Source of the DNA: SLST01 sp046538735
Lineage (GTDB): Bacteria > Spirochaetota > Spirochaetia > DSM-27196 > SLST01
DNA length: 64,000 nucleotides
Reading direction: 5' to 3'
Assembly (NCBI GenBank): GCA_046538735.1
Contig: JBKHII010000011.1
Span: 7,077 to 71,076 of the forward strand
Position numbers and translations under genes: made by a program. The notes below the pieces were generated by a model, which saw only the letters and a program-made list of their open reading frames with translations, was not told the origin of the DNA and made no database searches. This document shows positions 24,888-33,615 of the stretch, in pieces; the first letter of the stretch is position 1; each line of letters begins with the position of its first letter.

Positions 24888-27784
24888 TGCATCTCTCCCC
24901 AGCTCCGGCCGGTTTCCACCGAGACCTTGAGCGGGATCGAGAGATCGACCGCCTTGGTCATGATCTCCTGCATGAGCGCGCTCACCGTCTCCACTTCGTT
25001 CTGTGGGCACTCGAGGATGAGCTCGTCGTGAACTTGGAGGAGCATGCGGCTCTCGAGCGATCGCTCGGTGAGTGCGGCGGCGAGGTCGAGCATCGCCTTC
25101 TTGATGATATCGGCGGCGCTCCCCTGGATGGGCGTGTTCACGGCGACGCGCTCCTGAGCCATCTTCACGGTACGATTGCGGTTGGAGATGTTTGCGAGAT
25201 AGCGTCTGCGGCCCATGATCGTCTCCACGTAGCCGCACTTCTCGGCGCGGGCGACCGTCTCGTCTATGAATCTCTTGATGCTCGAGTAGGTCGCGAAGTA
25301 CGCCTCAATGAACGCATCCGCGTCCTTGCGCGGGATCTGCAGCTCGCGCGAGAGACGGAAGGCGCTCATCCCGTACATCACGCCGAAATTGATCGTCTTC
25401 GCGATTCGCCGCTGCGCAGCGGTGACTTCCTCGGCCGGCACGCCGAAGATGAGCGAGCCGGTGTGGCGGTGCACGTCCACGCCCTCGGCGAAGGCGGCCT
25501 TGAGCCCCGGATCGCCGGTGAGGTGCGCGAGGACCACGAGCTCGATCTGCGAGTAGTCGGCGCTCACGAAGGTCCACCCGTCGCGGGGGATGAAGGCGTT
25601 CCGGATTCGTCTCCCTTCCTCGTCGCGAATCGGGATGTTCTGCAGGTTGGGATCGGTCGAGCTGATCCGGCCGGTCGCGGTGCCGTTGATGTTGAAGTGC
25701 GTGTGAATCCGTCCGGTCTTGGGATTGACCATCTCCGGAAGCGAGTCAACGTAGGTACTCTTGAGCTTCGAGAGCGTCCGGTAGCGGAGAATGAGCTCGG
25801 GGAGCGGATCCTCCTTCGCGAGCTCCTGGAGCACGCTCGTATCGGTCGAGTAGCCGGTCTTCGTCTTCTTGCCGGGCGTGAGCTTGCGCTCCTCGAACAG
25901 GACCATCTGGAGCTGCTTCGTTGAACCGATGTTGAATTCGCGGCCGGCGGTGTCGTAGATCTGGCGCTCGATCCGGGCGATGCTACGCTCGAGCTCGTCT
26001 CCGTACTTCTCGAGCTCGAAGATGTCGAGCCGGATGCCTTCGAGCTCCATCCGCGCGAGGATCGGGAGCAGCGGCATCTCGACCTCGCGAAAGAGCGCCG
26101 TCATGCAGCGCTCATCGAGCAACGGCTCGAGCACGCGACAGAGGCGATAGGCGATGTCCGCGTCCTCGGCGGCGTACTTCGTGGCGGTCTCGAGCGGCAC
26201 CGTGTTGAATGTGTTGTCCGGCTCGCCGCGCGCAGCCCTCGGAACCACGTCCGCGTAGTGAAGCGTGGAGTAGCCCAGGTAGTTTTCCGCAAGCGCGTCC
26301 ATCCCGAGCCTGTTCGACTCGGTGTCCAGAAGCCAGGCGGCGATCATCGTATCGAACCAGGGATTCGCGATGTGAATGCCCCACCGGGCCATCACCTTGT
26401 AGTCGTACTTGAGGTTCTGCCCCACGACCTTGATCGACGGATCCTCGAGGAGCGGCTTCAGCCGGTCGCGCACCTCGTTCGCCTTCATCACCGGCCCGTC
26501 CGGACCGTGCAACGCGATGTAGCACGCGCTGCCGCGCTCGACCGCGAGCGAGAATCCGACAGGCTCGGCGCGCATCGAGTCGAGCGAGGTCGTCTCGCTG
26601 TCGAAGGCGACGACGCCGGCGTCCCGCGCCTTCGCGCACCACCGCTCAAGCGCAGACACGCTGTCCACGAGCTCGTACTCGCCGGCGACACCGTCGCCCG
26701 GATCACGCTCGTAGGTCACGAGCGCGGGACGCTCGATGTTCGCGCTCGCGGCGTGACGACCGACGGCTTCGCTGCGAGTCGCAGCGGGCTTGGGATCGGT
26801 GGCCCCGGACGGGTCGAGCGTTGCCGCGGCGTCGCCCAACCAGCTCTCCATCTCGCGCCGCGCCACAAGATCGGCTCGCCGCACCGCCGGATCGTCTTCC
26901 GGCAGATCGATCTCGTCGCTGCCGGTCGTCTGCTTGAGCAGCGATTTCATGCCCTCGGCGGCGAAGTAGGGAGCGGCGGCGGCGCGATCGAGCTCGCCCA
27001 GCGAGAGATCGTCGATATGCATATCGATGGGAACGTGCATCTCAAGCGTGACGAGGTCGCGACTCATGAGAGCCGACTCGCGTCCGGACGCGAGCTTCTC
27101 CCGCTGACTCGTGCTCGTGATCTCGTCCAGGTGCTCGTAGATCTCGCCGAGCGTGGGATAGGTGCTCAGGAGCGCCGCTGCGGTCTTCGCGCCGATCCCC
27201 TTCACGCCGGGAACGTTGTCCGAGCTGTCGCCCACGAGGGCAAGGTAGTCGAGGATCTGCTCGGGAGTCACACCCCAGCTCTCCACGACGGCGTCTCGAT
27301 CCATCTCCACGAAACCGCCTCCGCTCTCGGGCTTGAGAACCTTGACCGGCCCGTCCACGAGTTGGAGGAGGTCCTTGTCGCCGCTCACCACGAAGCAGCG
27401 CATTCCCGCCTCCCTGGCCCGCAGCGCGAAGGTCGCGATCACGTCGTCCGCCTCGTAGCCGTCCACGCGCACGGTAGGCACGCCAAGCTTCTCGAGAATC
27501 TCTTCGATGACGGGGATCTCGTTCTTCAGGTCCTCGGGAGTCTTCTCACGCGTCACCTTGTACTCCTCGTACTTCTCGTGACGAAAGGTGGGCGTGCGTG
27601 AGTCGAGCACGACTGCGAAATGCGACGGCTTACGGTCTTCGAGCAGAAGGAAGAGCGACCGGAAGAAGCCGTAGATCGCGCTCGCGTTCTTGCCTTTTGG
27701 ATTGAAGAGCGGATTGCGGATGAAGGCGAAGTAGCTGCGGTAGACGAGGCTGTACCCGTCCAGCAGATAGAGGGCGTCACTCAT
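24884..27784 (-). CDS. polA: DNA polymerase I
   Basis: Repair and Okazaki-fragment-processing polymerase of 966 residues with all three domains. The 5'-3' exonuclease (1-290) has DGYEADDVIAT and GVKGIGAKTA. The 3'-5' exonuclease begins VVAFDSETTSLD with its Asp and Glu intact, so proofreading is likely. The polymerase domain shows DPNLQNIPIRDEEGRR, SADYSQIELVVLAHL, RRIAKTINFGVMYGMSA and LLQVHDELILEC. In the A motif the common Arg after QIEL is Val. The first gene of a polA-coaE-SPOR operon. Confidence 0.97.
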   Translation of the reverse strand: MSDALYLLDGYSLVYRSYFAFIRNPLFNPKGKNASAIYGFFRSLFLLLEDRKPSHFAVVLDSRTPTFRHEKYEEYKVTREKTPEDLKNEIPVIEEILEKLGVPTVRVDGYEADDVIATFALRAREAGMRCFVVSGDKDLLQLVDGPVKVLKPESGGGFVEMDRDAVVESWGVTPEQILDYLALVGDSSDNVPGVKGIGAKTAAALLSTYPTLGEIYEHLDEITSTSQREKLASGRESALMSRDLVTLEMHVPIDMHIDDLSLGELDRAAAAPYFAAEGMKSLLKQTTGSDEIDLPEDDPAVRRADLVARREMESWLGDAAATLDPSGATDPKPAATRSEAVGRHAASANIERPALVTYERDPGDGVAGEYELVDSVSALERWCAKARDAGVVAFDSETTSLDSMRAEPVGFSLAVERGSACYIALHGPDGPVMKANEVRDRLKPLLEDPSIKVVGQNLKYDYKVMARWGIHIANPWFDTMIAAWLLDTESNRLGMDALAENYLGYSTLHYADVVPRAARGEPDNTFNTVPLETATKYAAEDADIAYRLCRVLEPLLDERCMTALFREVEMPLLPILARMELEGIRLDIFELEKYGDELERSIARIERQIYDTAGREFNIGSTKQLQMVLFEERKLTPGKKTKTGYSTDTSVLQELAKEDPLPELILRYRTLSKLKSTYVDSLPEMVNPKTGRIHTHFNINGTATGRISSTDPNLQNIPIRDEEGRRIRNAFIPRDGWTFVSADYSQIELVVLAHLTGDPGLKAAFAEGVDVHRHTGSLIFGVPAEEVTAAQRRIAKTINFGVMYGMSAFRLSRELQIPRKDADAFIEAYFATYSSIKRFIDETVARAEKCGYVETIMGRRRYLANISNRNRTVKMAQERVAVNTPIQGSAADIIKKAMLDLAAALTERSLESRMLLQVHDELILECPQNEVETVSALMQEIMTKAVDLSIPLKVSVETGRSWGEMH

Positions 27785-27790
27785 GGCCGT

Positions 27791-27818
27791 ATTGTACCGC
27801 TCACGACGCGCCGGGCAA
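27791..27818 (-). promoter_or_regulatory. Promoter of polA, leaderless type
   Basis: Minus strand TTGCCC (27813-27818), 16-base spacer, TACAAT (27791-27796), then 6 bases to the ATG at 27784. No Shine-Dalgarno lies between. The transcription start would fall at or one base from the start codon. Confidence 0.45.
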
Positions 27819-27915
27819 AGCGTGGATCGGCCGGAGCCGCCGGGCCGAGGAGTTCGACGTGTTCACGAAAGCCTCGGCTCCGGCCGGCGACCGCTTCAAC
27901 GGTCCGGACAGGGAT

Positions 27916-29790
27916 CTACTGCGGAAGTATGTCCCAGAACTCGTCCGCGCCTGCCCCGTCACGGCAGAGGTCGATGATTTTGCGTCCGTTCGGCGACAGG
28001 TCCGGCGTGTAGAACTGCTCGAGCTCGCTCAGGAAGAAGTCGCGCAGGATCTTGGCGCCGGCGTCGTAGCCCTCGGTGCCGACCTCGAGCTGCTCGTGGA
28101 CGCGCAGAAAGCCTTTCGGCACCTCCTGTCCGTTCACGCGCAACGAGGGGAGCGTGTACCCCAGCAGCGAGCACCGCGACTCCAGAAGCCGGCCGGGCCG
28201 GAATCGCAGACTGCCGCGACGAGCCATATACTCACGGGTGATCCACTCCGGCATGAACCCGACCTTGTACGCACCAACATACTGATTCGGAATGAGCACG
28301 TACCTCGTACCGGGCGTCTTTTCGATCAGCTCGAGCAGGAGATTCGCGTGACGTACCTTCGTGCCGGTCGCGAACGGCCAGTACGAGCCGACCCCCTCGC
28401 TCGAGAGTCCCTCGGCGGTGACGATGCTCGGGTTCGAATGACCACGCGGTGCCACGAGACGCCAGAGCCAGGCGAGCGCAGGCGGCAGGATGTGGAGCAT
28501 GCCCATGATACCGTAGTTGGGACTCTCGCGAGTGGAGGGCGGAGTCCGGACGCCGAAGCTCCTGACGTCGATCTGAACCGGACCATCGACCGAGTTCTCG
28601 ATGAAGTGACGCGGCATGATGACGCGAGGGTTGGGGCACGGCTTGCCCGGTTCGTCCTGGATATGCTCCCAGAGGAGAATCGTCGAGCCCGGCTGGGCGT
28701 CCAGATTGAGGAAGATCAACGGTTCGGGAGGGGAGATGCAGAGCTTCTCGAGAAACGGCTCGGTTCCGTACTCGGTGAGGTGATCCACACGGAGGAACCA
28801 TCCGGCCTCCGCGTCCTCGATCACGAGGCGACCCGACTCCTTCTGGAAGCTCGGATGCGCAAGCGCCATGTCGTCCGAAACCGGGTGGAGCTCGCACGTA
28901 TCCATGAGGTCGAGGAAGAGCGCCTCGCCGGTAACCGTATCCACTCCGAGCTTGATTCTCCCGTCCGGTTCGCGGTGCATCGCCTGTGTCATCTCGCTCT
29001 TGCCGCCGCCGCTGGCGCCTTCGTGCATGATCACGAACTCGTTGTCGTACGGAGTGATCAGGCGGACCGCCGAGCTGTGCAGCGTCGTCCATCCCTGCTC
29101 CTCACCGATGTTGAGCAGGATACCGTACACACCCTTCTTCGCGCTCGGCCCCGGATAGAGGTTGTAGCTGAAGAGCTCGTGCATCTTCGGAAGCCGATTG
29201 TGGATGACCAGCTGCCGGCCTTCGAAGTGGGTGTGACGGAAGGGAGGCGCGAGGTAGATGACCGCCTCCGGAGTGAATCCGTCAGGTATCTCGTCCGCAG
29301 GGATGAAACCCTGAAGATCCGCGAGCCCGGCCACGAAGAACCCGGCGTTGGACGGCGCGACGAGCAGCGTGGGACAACCGGCACCCTTCTCTCCCGAGTG
29401 GAACGGCAGTACAATGAGTTTCTCCTGCGCTGCAAGCCACTCGAACGTCTCGCGGCGAACGGGCTCGAACTCCGATCCGAACCGGTCGACGTATCGACGT
29501 TTGTCCGTGGGGCGGTCGTCCGCGATGACCATCGCTTCCGGATCGCGCCGCCGCATGTACGGTTCCACGTAGTTGACCGCAGCTCCGTTCTTGCACCGGG
29601 CGACGGTTACCTCCACCACGCGCCCGCGGCCGGGGACATCGTAGGCAACCTCCACGAAATCCGCTCCCGGCTCGAAGAAGGCGAGCTCGTAGAGATGGCT
29701 CCGGCTCTCCGGGAGGATCACCTCTACGCTGTTGAATATCTGCTCCAGTTCCGCCGGCACGTTGAACGCCGACACGTTTGTCTTGCTCAT
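27916..29790 (-). CDS. DUF4914 protein with PEPCK-like fold
   Basis: The 624-residue protein matches what I recall of the DUF4914 family, which is distantly related to phosphoenolpyruvate carboxykinase. It has a kinase-1 loop EGASGGGKSEMTQAM (257-271) and a second acidic segment LGVDTVTGEALFLDLMDT. RRDPEAMVIADDRPTDKRR (80-99) is reminiscent of the PEPCK N-terminal region. The substrate and reaction are unknown; nucleotide binding is likely from the P-loop. A GGGAG ribosome site precedes the ATG and it appears monocistronic, with palindromes just upstream. Confidence 0.8.
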   Translation of the reverse strand: MSKTNVSAFNVPAELEQIFNSVEVILPESRSHLYELAFFEPGADFVEVAYDVPGRGRVVEVTVARCKNGAAVNYVEPYMRRRDPEAMVIADDRPTDKRRYVDRFGSEFEPVRRETFEWLAAQEKLIVLPFHSGEKGAGCPTLLVAPSNAGFFVAGLADLQGFIPADEIPDGFTPEAVIYLAPPFRHTHFEGRQLVIHNRLPKMHELFSYNLYPGPSAKKGVYGILLNIGEEQGWTTLHSSAVRLITPYDNEFVIMHEGASGGGKSEMTQAMHREPDGRIKLGVDTVTGEALFLDLMDTCELHPVSDDMALAHPSFQKESGRLVIEDAEAGWFLRVDHLTEYGTEPFLEKLCISPPEPLIFLNLDAQPGSTILLWEHIQDEPGKPCPNPRVIMPRHFIENSVDGPVQIDVRSFGVRTPPSTRESPNYGIMGMLHILPPALAWLWRLVAPRGHSNPSIVTAEGLSSEGVGSYWPFATGTKVRHANLLLELIEKTPGTRYVLIPNQYVGAYKVGFMPEWITREYMARRGSLRFRPGRLLESRCSLLGYTLPSLRVNGQEVPKGFLRVHEQLEVGTEGYDAGAKILRDFFLSELEQFYTPDLSPNGRKIIDLCRDGAGADEFWDILPQ

Positions 29791-29811
29791 AGCTTCTCCC
29801 TCGAGTTCAAA

Positions 29812-29858
29812 CGCATATTTATGCGATTCAACTGTAATTTATACGAAAAGGTAGCGTA
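29812..29858. promoter_or_regulatory. Palindromes and AT-rich promoter region upstream of the DUF4914 gene
   Basis: CGCATA-TT-TATGCG (29812-29825) is a perfect palindrome, and ATACG/CGTAT arms lie near 29841-29858. Between and within them the minus strand has TATAAA, a likely -10. This AT-rich block is distinct from the surrounding high-GC DNA and looks like an operator and promoter for the gene starting at 29790. Confidence 0.4.
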
Positions 29859-29885
29859 TGAAAAGGGGCGTTGTGGGCCGGGCGG

Positions 29886-30371
29886 CTACGCCGTGACGTT
29901 CACGAGGCCGGGCTCGGGGGCCCGCGCCGGCGATCGCCCGCCGACCGGTGAGAATCCGCGCACGACTCGCAGCGAGGAGACCTGATTCCGGATCTCCTCG
30001 AGCTGCGCGCGCAGAAGTGCCTGGTTATGGGAGGTTCGTCTCAGCACTTCGTCTCGGGTACGCCGCAGTGCGTCGCGGAGCGCCGGGATGTCGGAGGCGC
30101 CTTCGGGCTCATGGATGCGATAGAGCGTCTCCAACGGCTCGATCGTGCGTTCGAACGATGCGATCTCCTTCACGATCGAGTGCTCCATCTCCACGTGAAA
30201 CTCGAGATCGTCTTCGATCGACCCGGTGGGGCGTCGTCCTTCCAGCTCCACGAGGTAGCCGCGGAAGCGGTCTCGCTGGCGAGCGAGCGCCTCCTTGTAC
30301 TGTCTGAGGATCCGAACGCGCTCGTTGAACTCTTGGGCCGGGAGGCGGGGTGTCGTCTGCTTAGCCGGCAA
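29886..30371 (-). CDS. Coiled-coil protein after fliS, possible FlgN-type flagellar chaperone
   Basis: The 161-residue product is almost entirely helical and charged (EFNERVRILRQYKEALARQR to LLRAQLEEIRNQVSSL), with a Pro/Arg-rich tail and no membrane segment. The TTG start at 30371 overlaps the end of fliS by 11 bases and has GGGAG 6 bases upstream, so the two are coupled. Position and helical character fit a FlgN- or FliT-like secretion chaperone, but I see no diagnostic motif. Confidence 0.6.
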   Translation of the reverse strand: MPAKQTTPRLPAQEFNERVRILRQYKEALARQRDRFRGYLVELEGRRPTGSIEDDLEFHVEMEHSIVKEIASFERTIEPLETLYRIHEPEGASDIPALRDALRRTRDEVLRRTSHNQALLRAQLEEIRNQVSSLRVVRGFSPVGGRSPARAPEPGLVNVTA

Positions 30372-30786
30372 TGTTCACTCCCTTCGCCGCCCGTCCCTCA
30401 ACGTTCGTCGTATTCACGATCTGCGCCCAGGCGCCACGAAGCTCGTTCATCATGGTTCGCACGCCTCGCAGCGGGGCCGCATCCTTGTTGACGTTCCCCT
30501 CCATCAACTGCTCGTTGAAAAACCGGTAGAGACCGAAGAGCTTCGGCGCGATATCGCCGCCCTTCTCGAAGTCGAGCGAGACCATGAGCTCGGTGATGAT
30601 GTCCTGAGCCTTGAGAATCGAGTTGTTGATGGAGTCGAGTTGCTTCGTGCCCGAATCGATGAGCCTCGCGGCGTTGTCAATCTCGCGGATCGCTCCGTCA
30701 TAGAGCATGAGGATCATTTTGCCGCCACTCGCCGTCCGGACTGATGTCTCTCGGTACGCGCTGACTGAATTGGCTCGTAAGGACAT
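30361..30786 (-). CDS. fliS: Flagellar secretion chaperone FliS
   Basis: Binds the C-terminus of flagellin in the cytoplasm and keeps it from polymerising before export. The 141-residue protein starts MSLRANSVSAYRETSVRTA and contains KMILMLYDGAIREIDNAARL, the FliS hallmark. IITELMVSLDFEKGGDIA and LFGLYRFFNEQLMEGN follow. The ATG at 30786 has GGGGAGG upstream; the open frame upstream belongs to the deacetylase region in another frame. A sigma-28-type promoter lies immediately before it. Confidence 0.95.
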   Translation of the reverse strand: MSLRANSVSAYRETSVRTASGGKMILMLYDGAIREIDNAARLIDSGTKQLDSINNSILKAQDIITELMVSLDFEKGGDIAPKLFGLYRFFNEQLMEGNVNKDAAPLRGVRTMMNELRGAWAQIVNTTNVEGRAAKGVNIAG

Positions 30787-30802
30787 GGTTCCTCCCCTCT
30801 GC

Positions 30803-30830
30803 TTATCGGCGACCTGCGGCCGCATCTTGA
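30803..30830 (-). promoter_or_regulatory. Sigma-28 (FliA) type promoter of fliS
   Basis: On the minus strand GCCGATAA (30803-30810) is an exact match to the FliA -10 consensus. At 16 bases upstream lies TCAA (30827-30830), a 3-of-4 match to the TAAA -35. It lies between the deacetylase stop and fliS and would give a very short leader containing the GGGGAGG ribosome site. Confidence 0.55.
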
Positions 30831-30833
30831 ATG

Positions 30834-33179
30834 CTACTGCGCATGTTCGATCAGGGTTGAGACGGGCACAACCTCGTACCCCTGCGCGATCAACCCGTCG
30901 ATGAGGATATCGAGACGCTGGAAGAGGTAGTCGTCGCGTCCCCCTCGCGCCTCTTCGGAAATCCCCACGTGCATGGAGACGATGGAACCGGGCTGTTTGA
31001 GCTCCAGTATCCGCTCCACGAGTCGAGACGCCGGCATGGAGAGCCTGCTGAGCCCCTCGTCCGTCCGCATCGGCACCCAATCAAGGCTGTCCACGTCGCG
31101 GCCAACGTACACGTAGTTGGCGTCGCGGCCGGCCTCGACGATCTCATCGTTTCCAAAGTAATAGGGCGCGTGCCAGAGGAGCGAGAGCTCGCGTCCGGTC
31201 GCGGTGAAATACTCGTCCTCGTTCCGCGACAGCCCCTCGCGAATGAACTCCGGCGTGATGCGGTAGCGCCGATCGGACATATCGAAGTGGGCGAAGAACA
31301 GCGATCCGACTTCGTGGCCGGCGGCCGCGATCTCGGAGAGCGCGTCGGGATGCCGACGTATGAACTCGCCGTTCACGAAGAACGTCGTGCGTACACCGTA
31401 ACCGGCGAGCGTGTTCAGAATCTCGGTCAGACCTTCCACGCTGTCGATCGCGTTGAATACCAGCGAAACCTCTCGACGCCTGATGCGTGAGCCGTGCTCG
31501 AAATGAGCGAGATTGACCGGATCCTCCGACTCGGGAAAGGGCTCATATTGTTGTTCGGGTGGTGGGAAGAGCAAGCTGGTCCCCACGCCCCGCACGCGTC
31601 GAACCATGACGATATTACGATAGCTCCCCGAACTGAGAGATTCCAGAAAGACGCGAAATCGGGGGCCGGCAATCTGTTTCGCGACGGCCGGCTGCGAGTC
31701 GGTCGGGTTCCATCGACCCGCAACCGGCGTGCCGTACGCGTAGGAGCGTCCCGCAACGCCGGCGATGATCGTCCCGCGCTCGCCGATCGAATGCTCCGCC
31801 GACTGCGAGAGCGCAAGGACATCACTTGCTCCGGAAGAGGCGTCAACAACGTCGATCGTAGATTCGCCGCCCACGAGCAGGCGCTGTGCGTCCAGCCAGA
31901 CCGCGTGGAGCGGTCGATCGATTGGCACCGTACGTTCCGCGGTCCACGTTGCGTGGTCCCTCACGACCACCGAGTCGCCGGTCAGGAGCGCAACTCGCTC
32001 CTCGTTCGGAGAGAGCGTGATCTCGGTCACGCCCGCGTCCGAGACTCGTTCGAAGGCGAGATCTTCTGCGATCCGGTCGGCGTCCAGCCGGAAGATCGAC
32101 GTTCGGTTCTCCCCTCCTTCGATGCTCCCGGTCAGAATCGTCACGTCGCCGAGCGCGGACCAGACGATCTGACGAACCCGGGTGTTCCGGGGGAGAAAGA
32201 GCGACGGAAGGCCCACGATCCGATCGTCCGTAGCGAAATCATCCGGGTCCAGGACGAGGACGAAGAGGTTTCGTCCGCCCTTGTTGAGAAGTGCCGTATC
32301 GCGGCCGGGACCGATCGTGAAACTATCGAAGTTCGGATCGAAGGGAAAGGGAAGCTTCCCCACGATCGTACCGATCGGGAGGAGACCCGCGTAGAGCGAG
32401 CGGGTGAAGAACTCCGGGCCGAGAATCTCGTAGACGAGCGATCCCGAAACATAGAAGAGCGAGCCGGCCGCGGACCACCGGACGCTCTCGAGCGTGCCGG
32501 GACCGAGCTCCCTGAAGCTCGCGCCGAGCAGGCGGCCACGCTCGTGCTGCTCGATCGAGTAGTAATAGACCCGGCCCCGGCGGCTGTAGACGAAGAATCG
32601 GGAGTCGGGAGACCAACGGGCGGGAGCGCGCTCGGTGGAAAGCTCCACGTCGGTGGCGACGGTCGTCCGGCCGGTTCCGTCGGTGGAGAGAAGCACGAGC
32701 TCGCCGTACGCGGCGCTCGTGGGCTCAACGACGACGAGGTAGCGTCCGTCCGGCGAGGCCGTCACCGGGAAGACGCGGCCGGTTTCCACCGCCGCGCCGG
32801 CGACGAAACTGTCAAATCCGCCGACCGGCTCGAAGACGCCGCCGGAGATCGAGGCGCGGAATACGCCGAAACGATTCTGGATCTGCACCGCCTGGAGCGC
32901 AGGCAGATAGGTCATGATTTCGGGGAAGAACGTGAGCTGCCGGAGCTCCGCCCGGTCAAGAACGTCCCCGCCGGCAACGCCGCTCGCGGGCGCCTCGTCT
33001 GCTACCGCGCTGAGATCCGCATGGAAGAGCGTTCGGTACGAACCGAACCCCGGAGCATCGGCGGTTGCCGAGAAGACGAGCTCGTCGCTCGCGGCAAGGT
33101 CGAGACCGGAGAACGAGACCTCCGACCAGGCGCAGGCAGCAGCGTACAAGACCATGATGAAGGCAATCAACCGTCTCAA
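30834..33179 (-). CDS. Secreted propeller-like protein with degenerate polysaccharide deacetylase domain
   Basis: The 781-residue product has an N-terminal signal sequence (MRRLIAFIMVLYAAACAWS). A long beta-propeller-like region (about 30-540) has repeated segments such as SPDGRYLVVVEPT, SPDSRFFVYSRRG and SPNEERVALLTGD. The C-terminal NodB-type fold spans about 565-781. The metal-binding motifs look broken: the usual TFDD(G) position reads VFNAIDS and the H-x3-H site reads SLFFAHFD, with the first His replaced by Leu. It may bind glycans without deacetylating them. The TTG start has GAGGA upstream. Confidence 0.75.
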   Translation of the reverse strand: MRRLIAFIMVLYAAACAWSEVSFSGLDLAASDELVFSATADAPGFGSYRTLFHADLSAVADEAPASGVAGGDVLDRAELRQLTFFPEIMTYLPALQAVQIQNRFGVFRASISGGVFEPVGGFDSFVAGAAVETGRVFPVTASPDGRYLVVVEPTSAAYGELVLLSTDGTGRTTVATDVELSTERAPARWSPDSRFFVYSRRGRVYYYSIEQHERGRLLGASFRELGPGTLESVRWSAAGSLFYVSGSLVYEILGPEFFTRSLYAGLLPIGTIVGKLPFPFDPNFDSFTIGPGRDTALLNKGGRNLFVLVLDPDDFATDDRIVGLPSLFLPRNTRVRQIVWSALGDVTILTGSIEGGENRTSIFRLDADRIAEDLAFERVSDAGVTEITLSPNEERVALLTGDSVVVRDHATWTAERTVPIDRPLHAVWLDAQRLLVGGESTIDVVDASSGASDVLALSQSAEHSIGERGTIIAGVAGRSYAYGTPVAGRWNPTDSQPAVAKQIAGPRFRVFLESLSSGSYRNIVMVRRVRGVGTSLLFPPPEQQYEPFPESEDPVNLAHFEHGSRIRRREVSLVFNAIDSVEGLTEILNTLAGYGVRTTFFVNGEFIRRHPDALSEIAAAGHEVGSLFFAHFDMSDRRYRITPEFIREGLSRNEDEYFTATGRELSLLWHAPYYFGNDEIVEAGRDANYVYVGRDVDSLDWVPMRTDEGLSRLSMPASRLVERILELKQPGSIVSMHVGISEEARGGRDDYLFQRLDILIDGLIAQGYEVVPVSTLIEHAQ

Positions 33180-33238
33180 GACATCTGTCCTCTTAGTCTG
33201 TCTTTCGGCATGAGCCCCAACAGTATAGAGACTTTCTC

Positions 33239-33496
33239 TTACTTCCCTGAGACCGGAGCGGACGTGTTGTCCAGAAACTGCTGCAGATCGAACTCGAGCT
33301 TCCGAAGCTGCTGTTCAATGATCTCTAGTCGTTCAAGCGAGTACTCCTGCACGCTCCGCTCCATCCGATCGAACGGTGCGTCCAGGAGCTGCCGGAACTC
33401 GTAGCTTCGGACGCGCTTCGTCCCGCAGTAGGGACAATAGGCGAAATCGGGAGCAATGAAGCGTTGGCAGACGTGGCACGTCGTGAGCTCGCGCAC
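33239..33496 (-). CDS. Small zinc-ribbon coiled-coil protein
   Basis: The 85-residue product opens with a zinc ribbon, CHVCQRFIAPDFAYCPYCG (Cys pairs at about 7/10 and 21/24). An amphipathic helix follows (FDRMERSVQEYSLERLEIIE) and a short tail. It probably binds another protein or nucleic acid through the ribbon; no family name is secure. The GTG start has no usable ribosome site because the GAGG abuts the start codon. A good promoter places transcription initiation at the start codon itself. Confidence 0.7.
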   Translation of the reverse strand: MRELTTCHVCQRFIAPDFAYCPYCGTKRVRSYEFRQLLDAPFDRMERSVQEYSLERLEIIEQQLRKLEFDLQQFLDNTSAPVSGK

Positions 33497-33502
33497 TCCT
33501 CA

Positions 33503-33532
33503 ACTATACCGCCGCGATGCGTCCTTGTTCAA
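33503..33532 (-). promoter_or_regulatory. Promoter of the zinc-ribbon gene, leaderless type
   Basis: Minus strand TTGAAC (33527-33532), 18-base spacer, TATAGT (33503-33508), then 6 bases to the GTG at 33496. Both hexamers are close to the sigma-70 consensus. Initiation about 7 bases after the -10 falls on the start codon. Confidence 0.55.
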
Positions 33533-33615
33533 TGAGGTTTCGGAGTAACCCACACGGGCTATGCGCTTCGGTTCCGGCCCGAACTACCTTGAGAGGTGTA
33601 CACGAGGAGGCACGC

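Noticed and set aside
22335..25031. An 898-codon plus-strand frame opposite the 2TM, SPOR and coaE genes
   Set aside because: It is antisense to three supported genes and has the biased, repetitive composition of a mirror frame.
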